NCBI GenBank assembly: GCA_963854835.1
Contig: OY978528.1
Span: 8,836,242-8,900,241 of the forward strand
Reading direction: 5' to 3'
From: Megamerina dolium
Lineage: Eukaryota; Arthropoda; Insecta; Diptera; Megamerinidae
DNA length: 64,000 nt
The notes below the pieces were generated by a model. The model was not told where the DNA came from and did not search any database. It saw only the letters and a list, made by a program, of their open reading frames with translations. Positions 36,359-48,560 of the stretch are shown one piece after another. Every line of letters starts with the position of its first letter. The first letter of the stretch is position 1. The position numbers and the translations under genes are program-made.

Positions 36359-37478
36359 TTAAGAACTAAACTTCTACAAGAATATTACTTAGACACCATA
36401 CACTATGGCAGAGAGGCAAAAATACTTTCAACAAAACATGTTTTTGTATGGGAGGTAGGCGTGGTTATCATTCGATCAGGCTCATTTTGAAACATACTTA
36501 CTCGTTGATAAAAAATAATCATATGTGATAAATTTCAGCCATATAGCTTTAGATTTTCATGTGAAAATTATAAAAAAAAAATACGTTTAAGAACCAAATT
36601 TTGTATGAGAAGTAGGTGCACCTTTTATTCGATTCATTCCATTTTCAAGGTGGTCAATTGTTTAAAAAAACATTATAATATATACTAAATTTCAACTTTA
36701 TAGCTTTGTATTTTCGTTCAAAAAGTGTGGAAAAACATGTTCAAAAACATAAATTTGTATGACAGGGTTACGTAGTTTTTATCCGATTTCATCCATATTC
36801 AAATTTGTGCATTAATTAGTAAATATAATTTCATGTGCCAAGTTTCAACTCCAAAGCTTTATATTTTCGTGTAAAAACTATAAAAACATACGTTCAAAAA
36901 CATATTTTTGTATGGCAGGTCAACATAGTTTTCATTCGATTGCGACCGTATTCAAACTTGTTATTTAGTTATTAAATATAATCTTATGTACCAAATTTCA
37001 ACTTCATTGCTTTGTATTTTCGTTCAAAATATATAAAAAAACCCGTTCAAAAACATGATTTTGTATGGTAGGTTCATGTAGTTTTTATTTGATTATGCTT
37101 TTTTTTAAACATCTTCATTCATTAATAAATTTCAATATATACAGCAAATTTCAGCTCCCTAGCTGTGTATTTGCATTCAAAAATGTGAAAAATAAGTTCA
37201 AAAACATGCTTTTGTATGGGATATCAATGTAGTATTCATCCTATTGAGCCCATATTCAAACTTGTGTCTTAGTTCGTAAATATAATCGCATGTACCAAAT
37301 TTTGACTCTATAGCTGTAAATATTCGTGCAAAAAGTATGAAAATATAGTTTCAAAAACACATTTTTTTATGGGACATAAATGTGATTTTCATTCTATGAC
37401 GCCTATCTTTAAATTTTAACATTCATTAGCAAATATAATTACATGCACCAAGTTTCAACACCTTAGCAACAATTATGA
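36359..37478. repeat. Seven-unit tandem array, ~153 bp period
   Basis: The landmark TTTTGTATGGGAGGTAGGCG and its variants start at 36446, 36603, 36757, 36910, 37063, 37214 and 37367, giving spacings of 157, 154, 153, 153, 151 and 153-154. Each unit continues with a TTTTATTCGAT-like block, a TTCAAACTTGT block, a CATGTACCAAATTTCAACT block and a CTTTGTATTTTCGTTCAAAA block. Units are diverged. The spacing is very regular for such old units. No open frame persists. Confidence 0.92.
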
Positions 37479-40246
37479 ATGAGAGGAAATCTTATAATGT
37501 GATTTTTATAAAACATTTTTTCAGTAGTTTTTTCAAAAAATCAAATTTATTTATTTACTAATCGTAATAAAATAAAGGAAATATATAATTTTTTTTTTTT
37601 CTTATAATTTTCATTTTTAACATTATTACTAATAATTCTCATATTGATTTAATGTAACCAAATACAACAACGATAAGAACAAGAACACCAAAGCAATAAA
37701 AAATTTAAATAAAATTAAAATAAAGTTCACACAAAGTCATTCTTTGAATATGAAAGAAACAGCTTCATCGAGAATTGGTTGATTTTATTATTTGTGATTT
37801 TTTTTTTTACTTTGCATGTGTGATTCGTCTTTTATAATATATACATATATGATGATTAATCGATAAGTGTTAAATGTGTAATTTGGTTACGCCATTCATG
37901 TATACAAACAAACATACTAACGATCAGTGCTATTTATTTAACTTTTCACACACTCATAGAGGCTATTTATACAACTTTTTCTTTACTGTTTTTTTTTTTG
38001 TTTGTTTTTTTTTTTTGTATGATTCAAGTTTAACATATACCAGTATCATGTTTAAAGAATTTTTAAGTTATGACTTCATCTGTATTGTATTTGAATTTTT
38101 TTTATTTTTTTATTTAATGTGAAAGGTGTTAAATTTCATTTAATTACAGCTGCTTTGTTTGCCTATGTATTTTGAGCGTAATTAAAAACTACAAGTACCT
38201 AGGTGTAGGTGTAAATATGTTCTTGATATTCTATATTCATTTTGAATACAAATTTTTATATGAATAATCAATAATTTTTAAATACATATTGTGATTTTGA
38301 AATAAATTCAATTGAAGTACTCTAGAGGTTCCCAAAAAGCACATAAAAATAACTCTGTTTAGCGATGCAGTCCATTTTAGGACTCTTTATGTCAATTGCG
38401 TTCAGTAATTTCTTTTCTGTGAATAATTAGGATTCTTCCCGACCTCGGGAAATTCGCTCTCAAATTAAGTGTTGGAAATAGTTTGCTCACGATCGTTGAG
38501 GTCAAGAATTCACCCATAAGAATTTTCTACCCTAGCCGCATGAATTATTATCGCTACATTCTCTTAGCTCCAATCACTTTTCTCATTTTTATTTTTTAAT
38601 ATCGCAAATTTAAGATCTTACTTAACCTAACTTGACTTGCCTATATCTTTCCACTTCAACTCTGACGCATACTCAGCACCTTGTTTGTGAGAGTTTTTTG
38701 AACAGCGTGGCATAAATAAAAAATGAAATTAAAAACTTCACTAATATAATAATAAAATCAAATGAAAATTAATTGTTTTATAATTAATAATAAATTTAAA
38801 ATAATTTGGCAGTTTTTTTTTTTTTTACTATCTTTAGTAATATTGTTAATTTTTTTTTTCATGAAAAATATGCTAAAAAAATATATAAATTAATTAGACA
38901 TATTGATTTTTGATTTATTTACTTATTAGCATTAAGTGTTTTATAAATATTATTTTATTTAACATACTCGCAGAAAATCGGAATTTCAAAAAAAAAAAGC
39001 TTTTTACAATTCGCTGTGTTTCGCTTATCACAAATCTCATTAAAAATATACATATTAATTTTGAAATGATTTTATAAATATTTAATAGAAAGATTATATC
39101 GAAATTTTGTTTTAGTCAGGAGATACATAAAAATCACAACGAGAATTATAAATACGCACATTTGAGCTGAATTTGAATTTAAAATATTTTGATGGACTTT
39201 CTCTTTTTTTTTTTTTATCATAACTTTTATGCTATCAACAATTACAATTGGAAGTAATAAATTTTAGATAATCTTTAAATATGATCAATTATCATTGATC
39301 TCAAGTTTAAATTGAATAAAATTTAAGTGCCTTGGATTTCAATCAGTTCATTTAAGGATAATAAGTAAGCCTTTTCTTTCGAATCATTTTGGTTACAATC
39401 GGTCAATATCGACTGATCGTAATTTATACGATCAAAATCAAGATAACAATGCATGATTCATAATATACTATTCTTCAGCTAATTATAAAATTATATCAAT
39501 ACAAATAATGTATAATATTTTTTGTAAAATATTGACATCAAATATAATAATTGATCAGTGTTTAGTCATGATCATCATTCAATTCACGATCATGTTAACC
39601 TAAAAGTACTTAATGGAGTAATGTAATAATTTATTTCATATTTTATAGTTCATTATATTTTTAATGGCATACAAAAAGAAGTCTAATAAAAGAAGAGGAA
39701 TATGTAAATTTGATCATAAATAACAATTAATACTTCTTTAAAAAAAAAAAACAGTAGTCACGATCACAGTGAGATATATGGTAGTATGTGATTTATATAA
39801 AGTAAATTTGATCAAAATGACATATTTATTAAGAAAAGATAGTCCATTAAATATTTAAATATATTTATAAAAGCAGTCGAAATATTTTTTTTCGTCTGTG
39901 CAAAAAATTTCTTCGGAAAGTCCTTTGCAAAAATTATGAAATGATCTTTTCGGCAGCAATTTGAAATGAAAATCTGAGTATTTTATGATTATGATTTTAA
40001 AAGAATAATAATCACACATGAATTTTAATTTAATTTCAAAATTGCATGGAATCTAGGCACCCTTTAATAACTTATGACACGATCACTTACTTATGGAATA
40101 CTTCTAATGTGTTCATTTGATTTTTAAAGATCCAAAAGTGTATCCATTTATAAGAGTTTGTACTGTAAATATTTATTTATAATAATTTATTACTTTATTC
40201 GCAATAAATCTTAATCAAGAATATGAAAAGTTATACATACACTACA

Positions 40247-40278
<32 letters not shown>

Positions 40279-40817
40279 CCATAGATTTTCTTACGCAATT
40301 CCATTAATTTATTTGCCTATTCTATTGTTATTATACTTACGTATTGCACGTTCCTACACAAATATCTATGATTTTAGTTATTATTTGTATTGTTGTTCAT
40401 TATTATTATTGATGCTCTTGCAATTGTATCTATATTAATGTATTTAGAATTCTTTTTTTGAAGCGTGCCGCACATTTTCAATTAAATAAAATAATAATAA
40501 ATAAAAAAAACACACACACACACAAAGCAAACAGTAAATTATATTCATTTATTTATCATGCGACTAGAGAGAGCCTACTATAAGTCAGTATACCAGCATC
40601 ATGACACTACACATTCACATTGATTTGTTAAATTAGAATGCGTCAAATTGACAATTAGTTTGTTGTTGTTGTTTTTGTTGTTGTTGTTGCTCACCATTGT
40701 GTAAAAATGTACACACACTTTTAATATTCAATTAATTTTTATTAGAGAACCATGCCATCGTAGAATTTCTTCTATGAAATTTGTGAAAGAAACCAAGTTT
40801 CAAAAACACAGCGTATC
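37479..40817. other. Long AT-rich stretch without recognisable gene
   Basis: (AAT)n at about 40247-40274 and (CA)n at about 40511-40524. Many GATCA words at 39270-39780. A locally more complex segment at 38320-38700 has no recognisable frame. No exon or RNA gene is supported. Confidence 0.55.
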
Positions 40818-41300
40818 AAAATTAAGCGTCGATAAACGTCCCCCAGGACTAGAAGGCAGACGACTTCTAGCACTGAGGTACCAATTTGGGGTGCGTGAAT
40901 GACCGCACTACTCACCCTTGGTGAGGATCGAGGCCCATCTTAAACGTCTACTGGACTATGGGGTCCAGCACCCGATTGAGAATGCAACTCCACACCAAGC
41001 AACATGCTCTATCCGCATACTTTTGGGTATAAACCACAGCCACCACGAAGCTCCCCGTACGGCCGTTCCCAACGATCAGGTTGAAGCAAACTCCAAGGGC
41101 TCCTGATCCCAGTGGTACCAGATTAAAGTCTCCGCTCAGACTTCGTAGCCGAAGCTACTACCAGTTGAGCTACCATTCAGCTCCGGACTGGTGACAAAAC
41201 GCACCAACACGTTGTCCCCAAGTATTTGGGAGCTGCATGAAGCAGCAACCCGGAATCAACCGTGAAGAAATATATGAAGCTATAGGACTGAAGTCATTAT
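40818..41300. mobile_element. GC-richer repeat-like island with tRNA-like stretch
   Basis: Base composition changes abruptly to GC-richer at about 40818 and back at about 41290, next to an ATTATTATTATCATCATG run that could be a retroelement tail. On the minus strand 41187-41141 reads GGAGCTGAATGG, then TAGCTCAACTGG (A-box-like, 41161-41172), then CTTCG-GCTA-CGAAG (perfect 5 bp stem, 41141-41154). This is the order of a tRNA D arm and anticodon arm. The expected B box is degenerate. It could be a SINE, or a LINE 3' UTR with a chance tRNA-like fold. The 62-codon open frame at 40918 has no recognisable domain. Confidence 0.4.
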
Positions 41301-43200
41301 TATTATCATCATGCTGGTATATTTAAAAATGAGCACTAATGGACGACAGCCACTGTCATCTTCAGCTCAAAAATTCTTTATTTCGAAAGTTTGCCTGCCC
41401 ATATATCGTAGTGTGGAATATCTAAGCTTCGATATTACAGAGGTTAAGACTTGGCAAATTTTTTTAAAATCAATATTTTCTTAAATAAGTCATGAAAAGT
41501 CAATATAAATGTTCTTCTAAACTAAATTTTCTACTTGCATTTATGGCAATTCTTCAATTCTCTAAAAATAAAGATTTTATACAACACTTTAAACCTTTAC
41601 CTACTATTTCCAAGGAGTATTTTAGTATTTTGCCTAGAAATAATTCCAAAAATTTCCACTAAAATTAACAATTCGAGAATTAAAATATTCTATGATTTTA
41701 TTCTGCAACAAATTACAATAATTGTAATTTGTTGTAGAATAAAAATAAAATTAAAATTGTAATTTATCCATTGTATACCCCCAAAAGCATGATTCAAAAT
41801 TCATTTCTGCATAATAAATGTCGTTAATTATGTGCTTAAGTGCTTTTTATTTTCTTTCACTTTTTTTTTTATACAGACACAATTATTACGAATTTCTTGC
41901 ACGACCTGATGAAATTAGCGTATGTGTGAATGTACATGTGTAAAACAAAATTGATCAATATTTCAAATAAATTTCATGTATATTTTCATAAAAAAATTTT
42001 TTAATTTTTCTACTTCATTAAATTGAAGTTGAAGTTTCTATGAAATGACCTTGTGAAGGTTATGTGCCCATATATGAATTTCTGTGCGCATATAAATTCA
42101 CACATACTTATCTTCTTGAGAAGAAAAATGTTATGGGCCGATTCAACACTTATCATCCAGTAATCTAATGCTATTTATTAATTTTTTTTTTCTCTTAATT
42201 TTTTTCATATTTGATCATATCATTTAAATTTATACCCTTTGCCATGTGTTGCTTTTATGTGTATATTGGTACCTACCTATCTATGCATGGAGCAGCTTCT
42301 TAGTTAATCAGATATGTTAAATTAACATATTTCTTTTACCCCGTTGCCACCTCACGTTTTATTAGATGAAATATTTATGTAAATATGGAGACAAAGTCTG
42401 CTTCTTCTATTTTGTCGTTTTGTGAGAAGAAAAAAAAATTGTACTGGTATGCGTATTATCTAATTTGTCATCAAAAATAGGTACAATGATTTTATTTTCT
42501 CATAATCTTAATCATTCTCTATTTCTCTGTCTCTCTCTCTCTCTCTCTATGTCTTTATCTCTCTTTTCGCTGCTATTTCGTGTACACACGATGTATTACA
42601 TTTGAACAACAACAAAAGCAACATATAAAATCTATTCAAATAGCGGCTTCAACTAAGCCGCTCTCTCGTTAAACAACAAAATATATGTATATGCAAGCGT
42701 TAATTGCTTAATTTCATTTAAATAGAAACCAAGAACAACAATAAACATATTTAATAAGTAAGCTTCACAATACAGAGCATCATTAAACCGAGCTTAAACA
42801 TGACGGTGATGATGATAAATCAATGTGTGTGTGTGAATTCAATAGAAATACAATAATAAAAACATGAATATGAGAGAAAGAAAAAAATGGTGAGAGAGGG
42901 AGAGATGAGAGATTCTCTCATAAAATGAGAGTATTTATGAGTGAGTAATGATCAATTAATTTCATACAAAAGCAAAATATATCTTCAATATGATTCTTTT
43001 CCATAAAATATATTAAAAATGGAGAAAATTATAAGAAATAAATTATATGAGCCACCGACACTTGCATCAATATTATAAATAACAGCTGTTTGTTGGAGAA
43101 TGCTAGAGTGCATTGCACGTTCTCTTTTCTTTACATACAGCATTAACAGTGTGACCATGCTGGCGAAAAAATTTTTTAAAATAAATAAATACATATGTGG
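41301..43200. other. AT-rich stretch with (CT)n
   Basis: (CT)n near 42529-42548, and GAGA-type words at 42890-42935. No gene is recognised. Confidence 0.55.
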
Positions 43201-43507
43201 CACTTATAAGCCCCGTAGGCGGGCTGTTTGACTGAGCTTCTCTTCCAGTAATGTTATGCGTATTATTTTTGGACAGTATTAGAAGGGACCTACTTATTTT
43301 AGCCATTTCAGAACGGCAGAAACTTTGTGACATCATTTTTCTGAGCTTTATCACAGAGTTCTTTTTTTGTCGAAGTTTTACCCCGGAAAATTGTTACTGC
43401 CGGACGAATTGACAATTGCTTGCCGACAGATGGGTACCGTTCTAAAGAAAACTCTCTTCGATATTAAATGTATGCTTCATCCGGGGATTAAACGTACGAC
43501 GTAGAGG
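43201..43507 (-). mobile_element. tRNA-derived SINE, copy 2
   Basis: The minus-strand 3' end is at 43201 (reverse of CACTTATAAGCCCC), matching the end of copy 1. The body includes GAATTGACAATTGCTTGCCG and GGGTACCGTTCTAAAGAAAA (plus-strand reading), homologous to copy 1 around 5595-5640. The tRNA head is cut: the B-box region GGATTAAAC near 43485 is mutated and the A-box half is missing beyond ~43507. It keeps ~110 bp of body (43255-43370, including GAGCTTTATCACAGAGTTCT) that copy 1 lacks and copy 3 shares. Confidence 0.82.
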
Positions 43508-43721
43508 AGGACAACTTAATTGAAATAGTAAATATGTATATATTTTGTTTATAAATAGCTGGCAATATGTTACCAACAAGTTTTTTTATATAAAAACTGT
43601 TTTAAGTAAAAATTTCTCAATAATTTATTTTATTAGCTACTAACGAATTTAACATTTTAACTTGATGTACGAGTGTCAATGACGCATAAGTGACCTCTAT
43701 TAGTCAGACAAGCAATGGCCA

Positions 43722-43903
43722 TTTTTTCAACTGCCTGTTACCGTTATCGAATCGATAAAAATAAAATTTATAACAGCAAATGCAGAGCTAACTTTTATCG
43801 GTTCGATATAACCAACAAGCATTAGCTTTGCATTGGTCGTCATAAGAAATATACTCGTTAAATTTTATCAGTTCGAGAATGTTAACAGACAGTTGAAAAA
43901 ACG
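43722..43903. repeat. Fold-back element with ~45 bp arms
   Basis: The left arm TTTTTTCAACTGCCTGTTAC...TATCGAATCGATAAAA (43722-43767) is an imperfect inverted copy of the right arm TTTTATCAGTTCGAGAATGT...ACAGACAGTTGAAAAAA (43863-43901). A second TTTTATCGGTTCGATATAA lies inside the loop, as does an inverted pair GCAAATGCAGAGCTAAC / TTAGCTTTGCAT. It has no coding capacity; MITE-like or a remnant of one. No clear target duplication. Confidence 0.75.
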
Positions 43904-44228
43904 GCACTTAGTTTTTAACAAATGCGGTAAAGAGTAAAGAGTATGCTGATTTTTACTCCTTAGGAAAAAATAGTTTTCCTATCCAGGATAGCAGGCCTGA
44001 CTTAGATAAGATGTGATTCTAAAAAAAAAAGGTGTATTGAAAATAGTGCTTGCTTGTGCTTCTCTTTTATGTTGCTTTAATTTCCTTCTGCAAATTATCT
44101 AAAAATAAGGAACAGAAAAACGCTTTTTCGTAAAAAAATTTTTTTTTTCAAAATCCATTAAAAAAATACCATTTTAAAACAAAACACAGTAGAAATTTTA
44201 AAACACCAAAAAAGTTGAAATTCATAAT

Positions 44229-44551
44229 CAAATGAGATTCCAATTTTTTCAAGTTTCTTTTTACAGTTTTTTTTTTATAAGAAAAATGTCAAAAAATTTT
44301 TAACTATTTTTAAGTTGAAACTTAATTTAAGTAAAGTGGTCTTCACCAAATAAATTAATTAGTTGGTTTTAAAATTTAAATAAAAAATCACACAAAAATA
44401 GTAAAAGAATGAATTAAAAATATTAAATCATTTATTAATAACAAGATCAATTAATAGTCAAAATGAAGTTCCCTATTTTTCAAACTCTCTTCACAAAATG
44501 TTTTACGTGAAATATGTCAAATAAATCTAAACTATTTTTAAGTTGATACTG
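44229..44551. repeat. Direct repeat, ~229 bp spacing
   Basis: Two blocks (44229-44322 and 44457-44551) align: ATTCCAATTTTTTCAAGTTT / GTTCCCTATTTTTCAAACTC, a shared ATGTCAAA, and an identical AACTATTTTTAAGTTGA at the end. Confidence 0.7.
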
Positions 44552-45083
44552 ATTTTTTTTTTTTATAATGAGCATCACTTTCCTAAGTGACAAGGTAAAT
44601 TACCTACGTCTTATCTATCCACTTTCATTTAGTTTCGACACAAAAATTTTCATTATTTTCATAGGAAAGTGTGATTACATACATAGAAATTGAAACCTTT
44701 ACAACAAATTTTCTATAAAAATCTATAATATTATCAACTGGTCACACTAATAGTACTGCATTTTGAATAAAACTCACCCGCTATTGATTAATTGATTCTC
44801 TTCGTTGGAATTTTTCTCTTTGCCCATGTGTTTAGTTAAGTTCTCAGCACAGTCTAAAAAGAAATGGAAGTGCATTTAACATTTCTCAAAAAAAAAAACT
44901 ACAACAAACATAACTCTATGATCGTTCATATACACCATTTCATGTGTTCTTCAACTTTTGCAGTTTTTTTTTTTATCTATTTTTTAACACTTTTAACTTC
45001 TCATAAAATGCTGATGAACTAACTCATACATAGATATTTCCATGAGAGTATAGCAATTTTTATTATTTTCACTTCTGTGTCTC
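44552..45083. other. Unannotated AT-rich stretch
   Basis: No supported feature. A (CT)n run at 45094-45105 lies just beyond its end. Confidence 0.45.
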
Positions 45084-45404
45084 TCACACAGACTCTCTCT
45101 CTCTCGTTCTCATTAGTATGGCCATAGTAACTATGGCTAATGGTAGATATTGCAACTGACTCTCTTTTAAACCGACCGGCTGTAACAAGTACATACAATA
45201 CATTGAGACATCGTATTGTAAGCAGATATTGACAGTGGTGGGTGGGGAAAGGTATATTGTATCGTTGAAACCAAATGGAAGGTGATCAATTGGACTTGTG
45301 TTGAACGGCAAACCTGCGCAACCATCGATATTGTTGTTGTTGTTCTTGCTGTTACCGTTTTGGACGTTGTTGTTGTTGTACGTTGAATTCTGACCATGAT
45401 TAGA
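45084..45404 (-). CDS. Candidate Asn-rich coding exon, unidentified
   Basis: The minus frame is open from 45404 to a stop at 45084-45086, 106 codons. It begins SNHGQNSTYNNNNVQNG, has a second Asn run, then GLPFNTSPIDHLPFGFNDTI and YLSPPTTVN before drifting into less protein-like sequence. Asn/Gln runs are common in fly transcription and RNA-binding proteins. The local composition is less AT-biased than the flanks. Against it: there is no ATG in this frame before the Asn runs, the Asn runs come from an (AAC)n microsatellite of the kind seen all over the window, no strong acceptor is visible next to 45404, and an overlapping Thr-rich frame (45167-45517) is equally open. I do not recognise the protein. 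Confidence 0.25.
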   Translation of the reverse strand, partial: SNHGQNSTYNNNNVQNGNSKNNNNNIDGCAGLPFNTSPIDHLPFGFNDTIYLSPPTTVNICLQYDVSMYCMYLLQPVGLKESQLQYLPLAIVTMAILMRTRERESV

Positions 45405-45581
45405 CTAACTAACCCATACACATACATGCAGATATAAGTTACGTATGAGTGTATTCGCTCGCGCAGATACCAACGAATATGTTGGTACGAATACTCTATT
45501 TCTGATACTAGCCACACTACTTACTAGCTTGAACACGCTTCATTTTCATTCACCAACTTGAACATTTTGAAATGTTTCCAG

Positions 45582-45617
45582 TTCAGTTGTGCTTTGTTAC
45601 TCGTCGTGTTAAGTTGG
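45582..45617 (+). promoter_or_regulatory. Candidate Inr/DPE core promoter
   Basis: TTCAGTT at 45582-45588 fits the fly initiator TCAGT(T/C), with A+1 at 45585. AGTTGG at 45612-45617 occupies exactly +28 to +33 and fits five of six positions of the downstream promoter element. The base at +24 (45608) is G, as favoured in such promoters. No TATA box sits at -30. Inr matches alone are common by chance; the exact DPE register raises the odds but proves nothing. Confidence 0.3.
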
Positions 45618-46746
45618 TTTAAGCGCTTTCAATACGGTGATCACACGGTGATCGATTGAAAGATCGTATATTCTTTGTATTCGAAAAAAAAAAGCATACA
45701 AGAAAAAACAAAAAGAGTTAAATCAGCAGACAAAGTAAATATTTTTTTTACAGAATTTTTGCTCAATTTTGAAATTTTGTGAAATGTAAACACATTTGGT
45801 TTCAATAAAAATTTGCAAAACCATTATTATATGAATTTATTAGTGAGAAGAACAACAAAGTAGTGCCAAAAAAAAAAAAATGAACAACAGTTTTGCCAGC
45901 ACAAAACAGATAATTTAATAATTGTAAAAAATATTTTTATGCGTTCATTAGCATTAACGGTTATTCTCTTTATATTTTGCCAATAACGTTGTTGTTCCTG
46001 TTGCTGCTGCTGCTGCTGCATAACAAAAATAGCAGCTGCAATAATTACAAAAACAACAGCACTAAAGTAATAAAGAAATATACAATTAATTTTTCTCATA
46101 TTCATTTTTGTATTATTTTTTGATGTTTTAGAGATTGAAAAAAAAAAAAGAAAAAACAGAAATACAACAACAATGGTTGCGCTTTTCTCACTCATTCTTA
46201 ATGAAGCGTGCAACGAAGTGTAAATTAATTAAAGTAGCTACACACAAAAAAAAAAATAAATTATTAATTAAAACATATTGCGAAAAAATTATAAGAAGAA
46301 GCAGAATTGTAGAAGAAGAAGTTAATTTTTATTTTATTTTTGCTGAAATATAATACGAAACTGTTTAAATATTTTTTTTTCTTTATCGAAAAAAAAAATA
46401 GAAAAAGTGAACATTAATATCATTATCATCATTATCAACGCTGTTGATGATCATCGTTGATGATCGTGTTGTGCGATGACGCCTGTACAATTTCACTTTC
46501 GTCACTAACAAAATAAAAAAACGAAAATTCCTCTATTTTTTTTTTTTGCAGCAATTGACAGATGTGACTAAATAAATAAAGGCACTTAAATAATATAAAT
46601 ATTGTAAATTCATGTACAAGTACTTTAATTTAAATGTGGATTAATTTTGCACAACAATTTAAATAATAATTGCAGCAACAGTGATAACAAGTGGTGTTTT
46701 TTTTTTTTTTTTTTTTGGTGATTTTGAACCGCCTCCGAAGAAAATT
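45585..46746 (+). other. Candidate 5' UTR exon
   Basis: If 45585 is a start site, the first strong splice donor downstream is GTAAGT at 46747-46752 (after CCGAAGAAAATT). The interval has the A-rich, CAA/CTG-rich texture of long fly 5' leaders and no long open frame (the Leu/Gln frames come from CTG repeats at 46001-46019). The next exon would lie beyond the window or is unseen. Speculative. Confidence 0.2.
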
Positions 46747-47829
46747 GTAAGTTTTTAAATTTTGTCAAATATTTTTTTATAATTTTTATATCTATTATTA
46801 CACAAATTTGTACACATGAGAAATTATTTGTCTTCCATAGTAACTTAAAAATTGATTTTCTCGGAATTCTAATGATAGCAATCCGCCGTATAACGAAATT
46901 CTTTATTTTTTCACCCCCTATTTTCAAAATCTATTTGAATTTATCATGTGTGAAAATATTTGTTGTACAGTGTTATTAATATAATTTTGTTTATTAGTAA
47001 GCATTGACGCAAAGAACTGTACTTAATTAAAATGCGAGCAATAGAAGTGAATTTGGCCATAGAGTTAAGAGCTAAGAAGTGAACAGGATAGACCCTAGAA
47101 ACTGAGTCAATTAACCATTATGCCACAGAACATGATCATAATGATCATAAATAAGATCCTATCAGTATTAAATATATCTTGCGAAATCTAGTATGAACTT
47201 TTCTATTATTAAACATTATAAAAATTCAAAAAATATCGTAAAAGTCACTTGTAACTTGAGAAAAAATTTGAAAAGGTCTATTATCGGTTATAAAGTCCCC
47301 ACTACAAGAAATTTCAAAATTTACCACACAGTACTTGTCAATAAATTCTCACAAGACAAGTCTAGTACCATTTACTAAGAAATATATTACCAACGAATAG
47401 GTGTACAGTCCATGGTGGCGCTGGTGCTGATATATTTGATCGAGACTTGTTCTGATCGATGATGAGTTTTTGAGAAGATTTAATTACAATATTTACAGAA
47501 AAGTCAGATATGAAATTTTTATAGATTTTTATTTAATTTATGTGTCACAAATTGCATTTAATTGTTAATATAATACTAATTGAATAATAAGTTGTTGATT
47601 ACCTCGGAAGAAAATGCTTGTAGCTAGATTTTTATATTAAGAGTTTGTTTTTTTTGGAATTTATTTTGTTTTGAAAACTAGTAGATTTAATTTTCTTTGC
47701 AAACAATTCCTATTTCGAGTTTATTCAATTGACTGTAGTACAATTTTTATAAAAATGTTCAACAATTTTGAAGCGAAGAATTGCTTTTTTCAAGTTTTTG
47801 ATGAGAGAAATCCATTTTTTTAGGTCAAT
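46747..47829. other. AT-rich stretch; one tRNA-like fragment
   Basis: On the minus strand, 47125-47115 reads TGGCATAATGG (A-box-like) and 47094-47086 reads GGTCTATCC (B-box-like). This resembles a shortened tRNA-derived SINE head on its own, with no matching body elsewhere in the window. The rest holds nothing I can support. Confidence 0.35.
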
Positions 47830-48560
47830 TGATTCTAGATGGTGTTATAGTACAATATATTTTGTAATTTTTACATATCTTTAACGGTAAATTAAATTAT
47901 TTTTAACACTAGGCGGCGCCGTTGAACAATTTTGTTTTCATTGAAATATTTTTAGGTGAAAAATGTAATTTTTTAAGTTTTTTTGGTATGGAAAAAAATC
48001 ACATTTTGATGTATATTTTATTCAAAACCCTACGCTAAATGGAGCTGTAATACAAATTTTTATTAAACACATATTTTTAAGTGGAAAATTGTCATTTAAC
48101 AGTTTTTTCATGATGATGAGGAATACGACTTTTGATACACACTTTATTCCTAAACGTATGGATAAAATCACATTCTGATGTATATTTTATTCAAAATCCT
48201 ACGCTAGATGGAGCTGTAATACAAATTTTTATTAACTACGTATTTTTAAGTGGAAAATAGTCATTTAAGAGTTATTTCATGGTATGAGGAATATGATTTT
48301 TAATACACACTTTATTCCTACTGCTGCGCTAAATAGCGTTTTAATACAATTTTGTAATTTTCACACCATTTTCAGCGAAAAAAAAAATTATTTTTTTCAT
48401 AGATTTTTATTTATTTTGTGTCACCCCCCTATCTCAGATGGTGTTGTAGTACACTTTTTTTATTATAGACTCCCCCTTTAAGTGAAAAATTGCAATTTCA
48501 ATGCTTTCTAGTATGAGAAATTTTATTTTATTCATGCTCGCTTTTATTCTTAAACCTAAC
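47830..48560. repeat. Modular AT-rich array with TAGATGG(A/T)G(C/T)T cores
   Basis: Cores CTAGATGGTGTTATAGTAC (47836), CTAGGCGGCGCCGTTGAAC (47911), CTAAATGGAGCTGTAATAC (48035), CTAGATGGAGCTGTAATAC (48208), CTAAATAGCGTTTTAATAC (48330) and CAGATGGTGTTGTAGTAC (48436). Each is followed by TTTTTA..., then AAGTG(G/A)AAAAT(T/A)G and a TATGAG-like block. The strongest pair repeats at ~170 bp (ATCACATT(T/C)TGATGTATAT). Non-coding. Confidence 0.75.

Noticed and set aside
40918..41106. 62-codon open frame as a gene
   Set aside because: Lies in a GC-richer repeat-like island with no recognisable domain; more likely non-coding repeat sequence.
46625..46927. 100-codon minus-strand frame
   Set aside because: Lys/Leu-rich sequence driven by a T run and AT bias; no motif, and it overlaps the candidate plus-strand splice donor.
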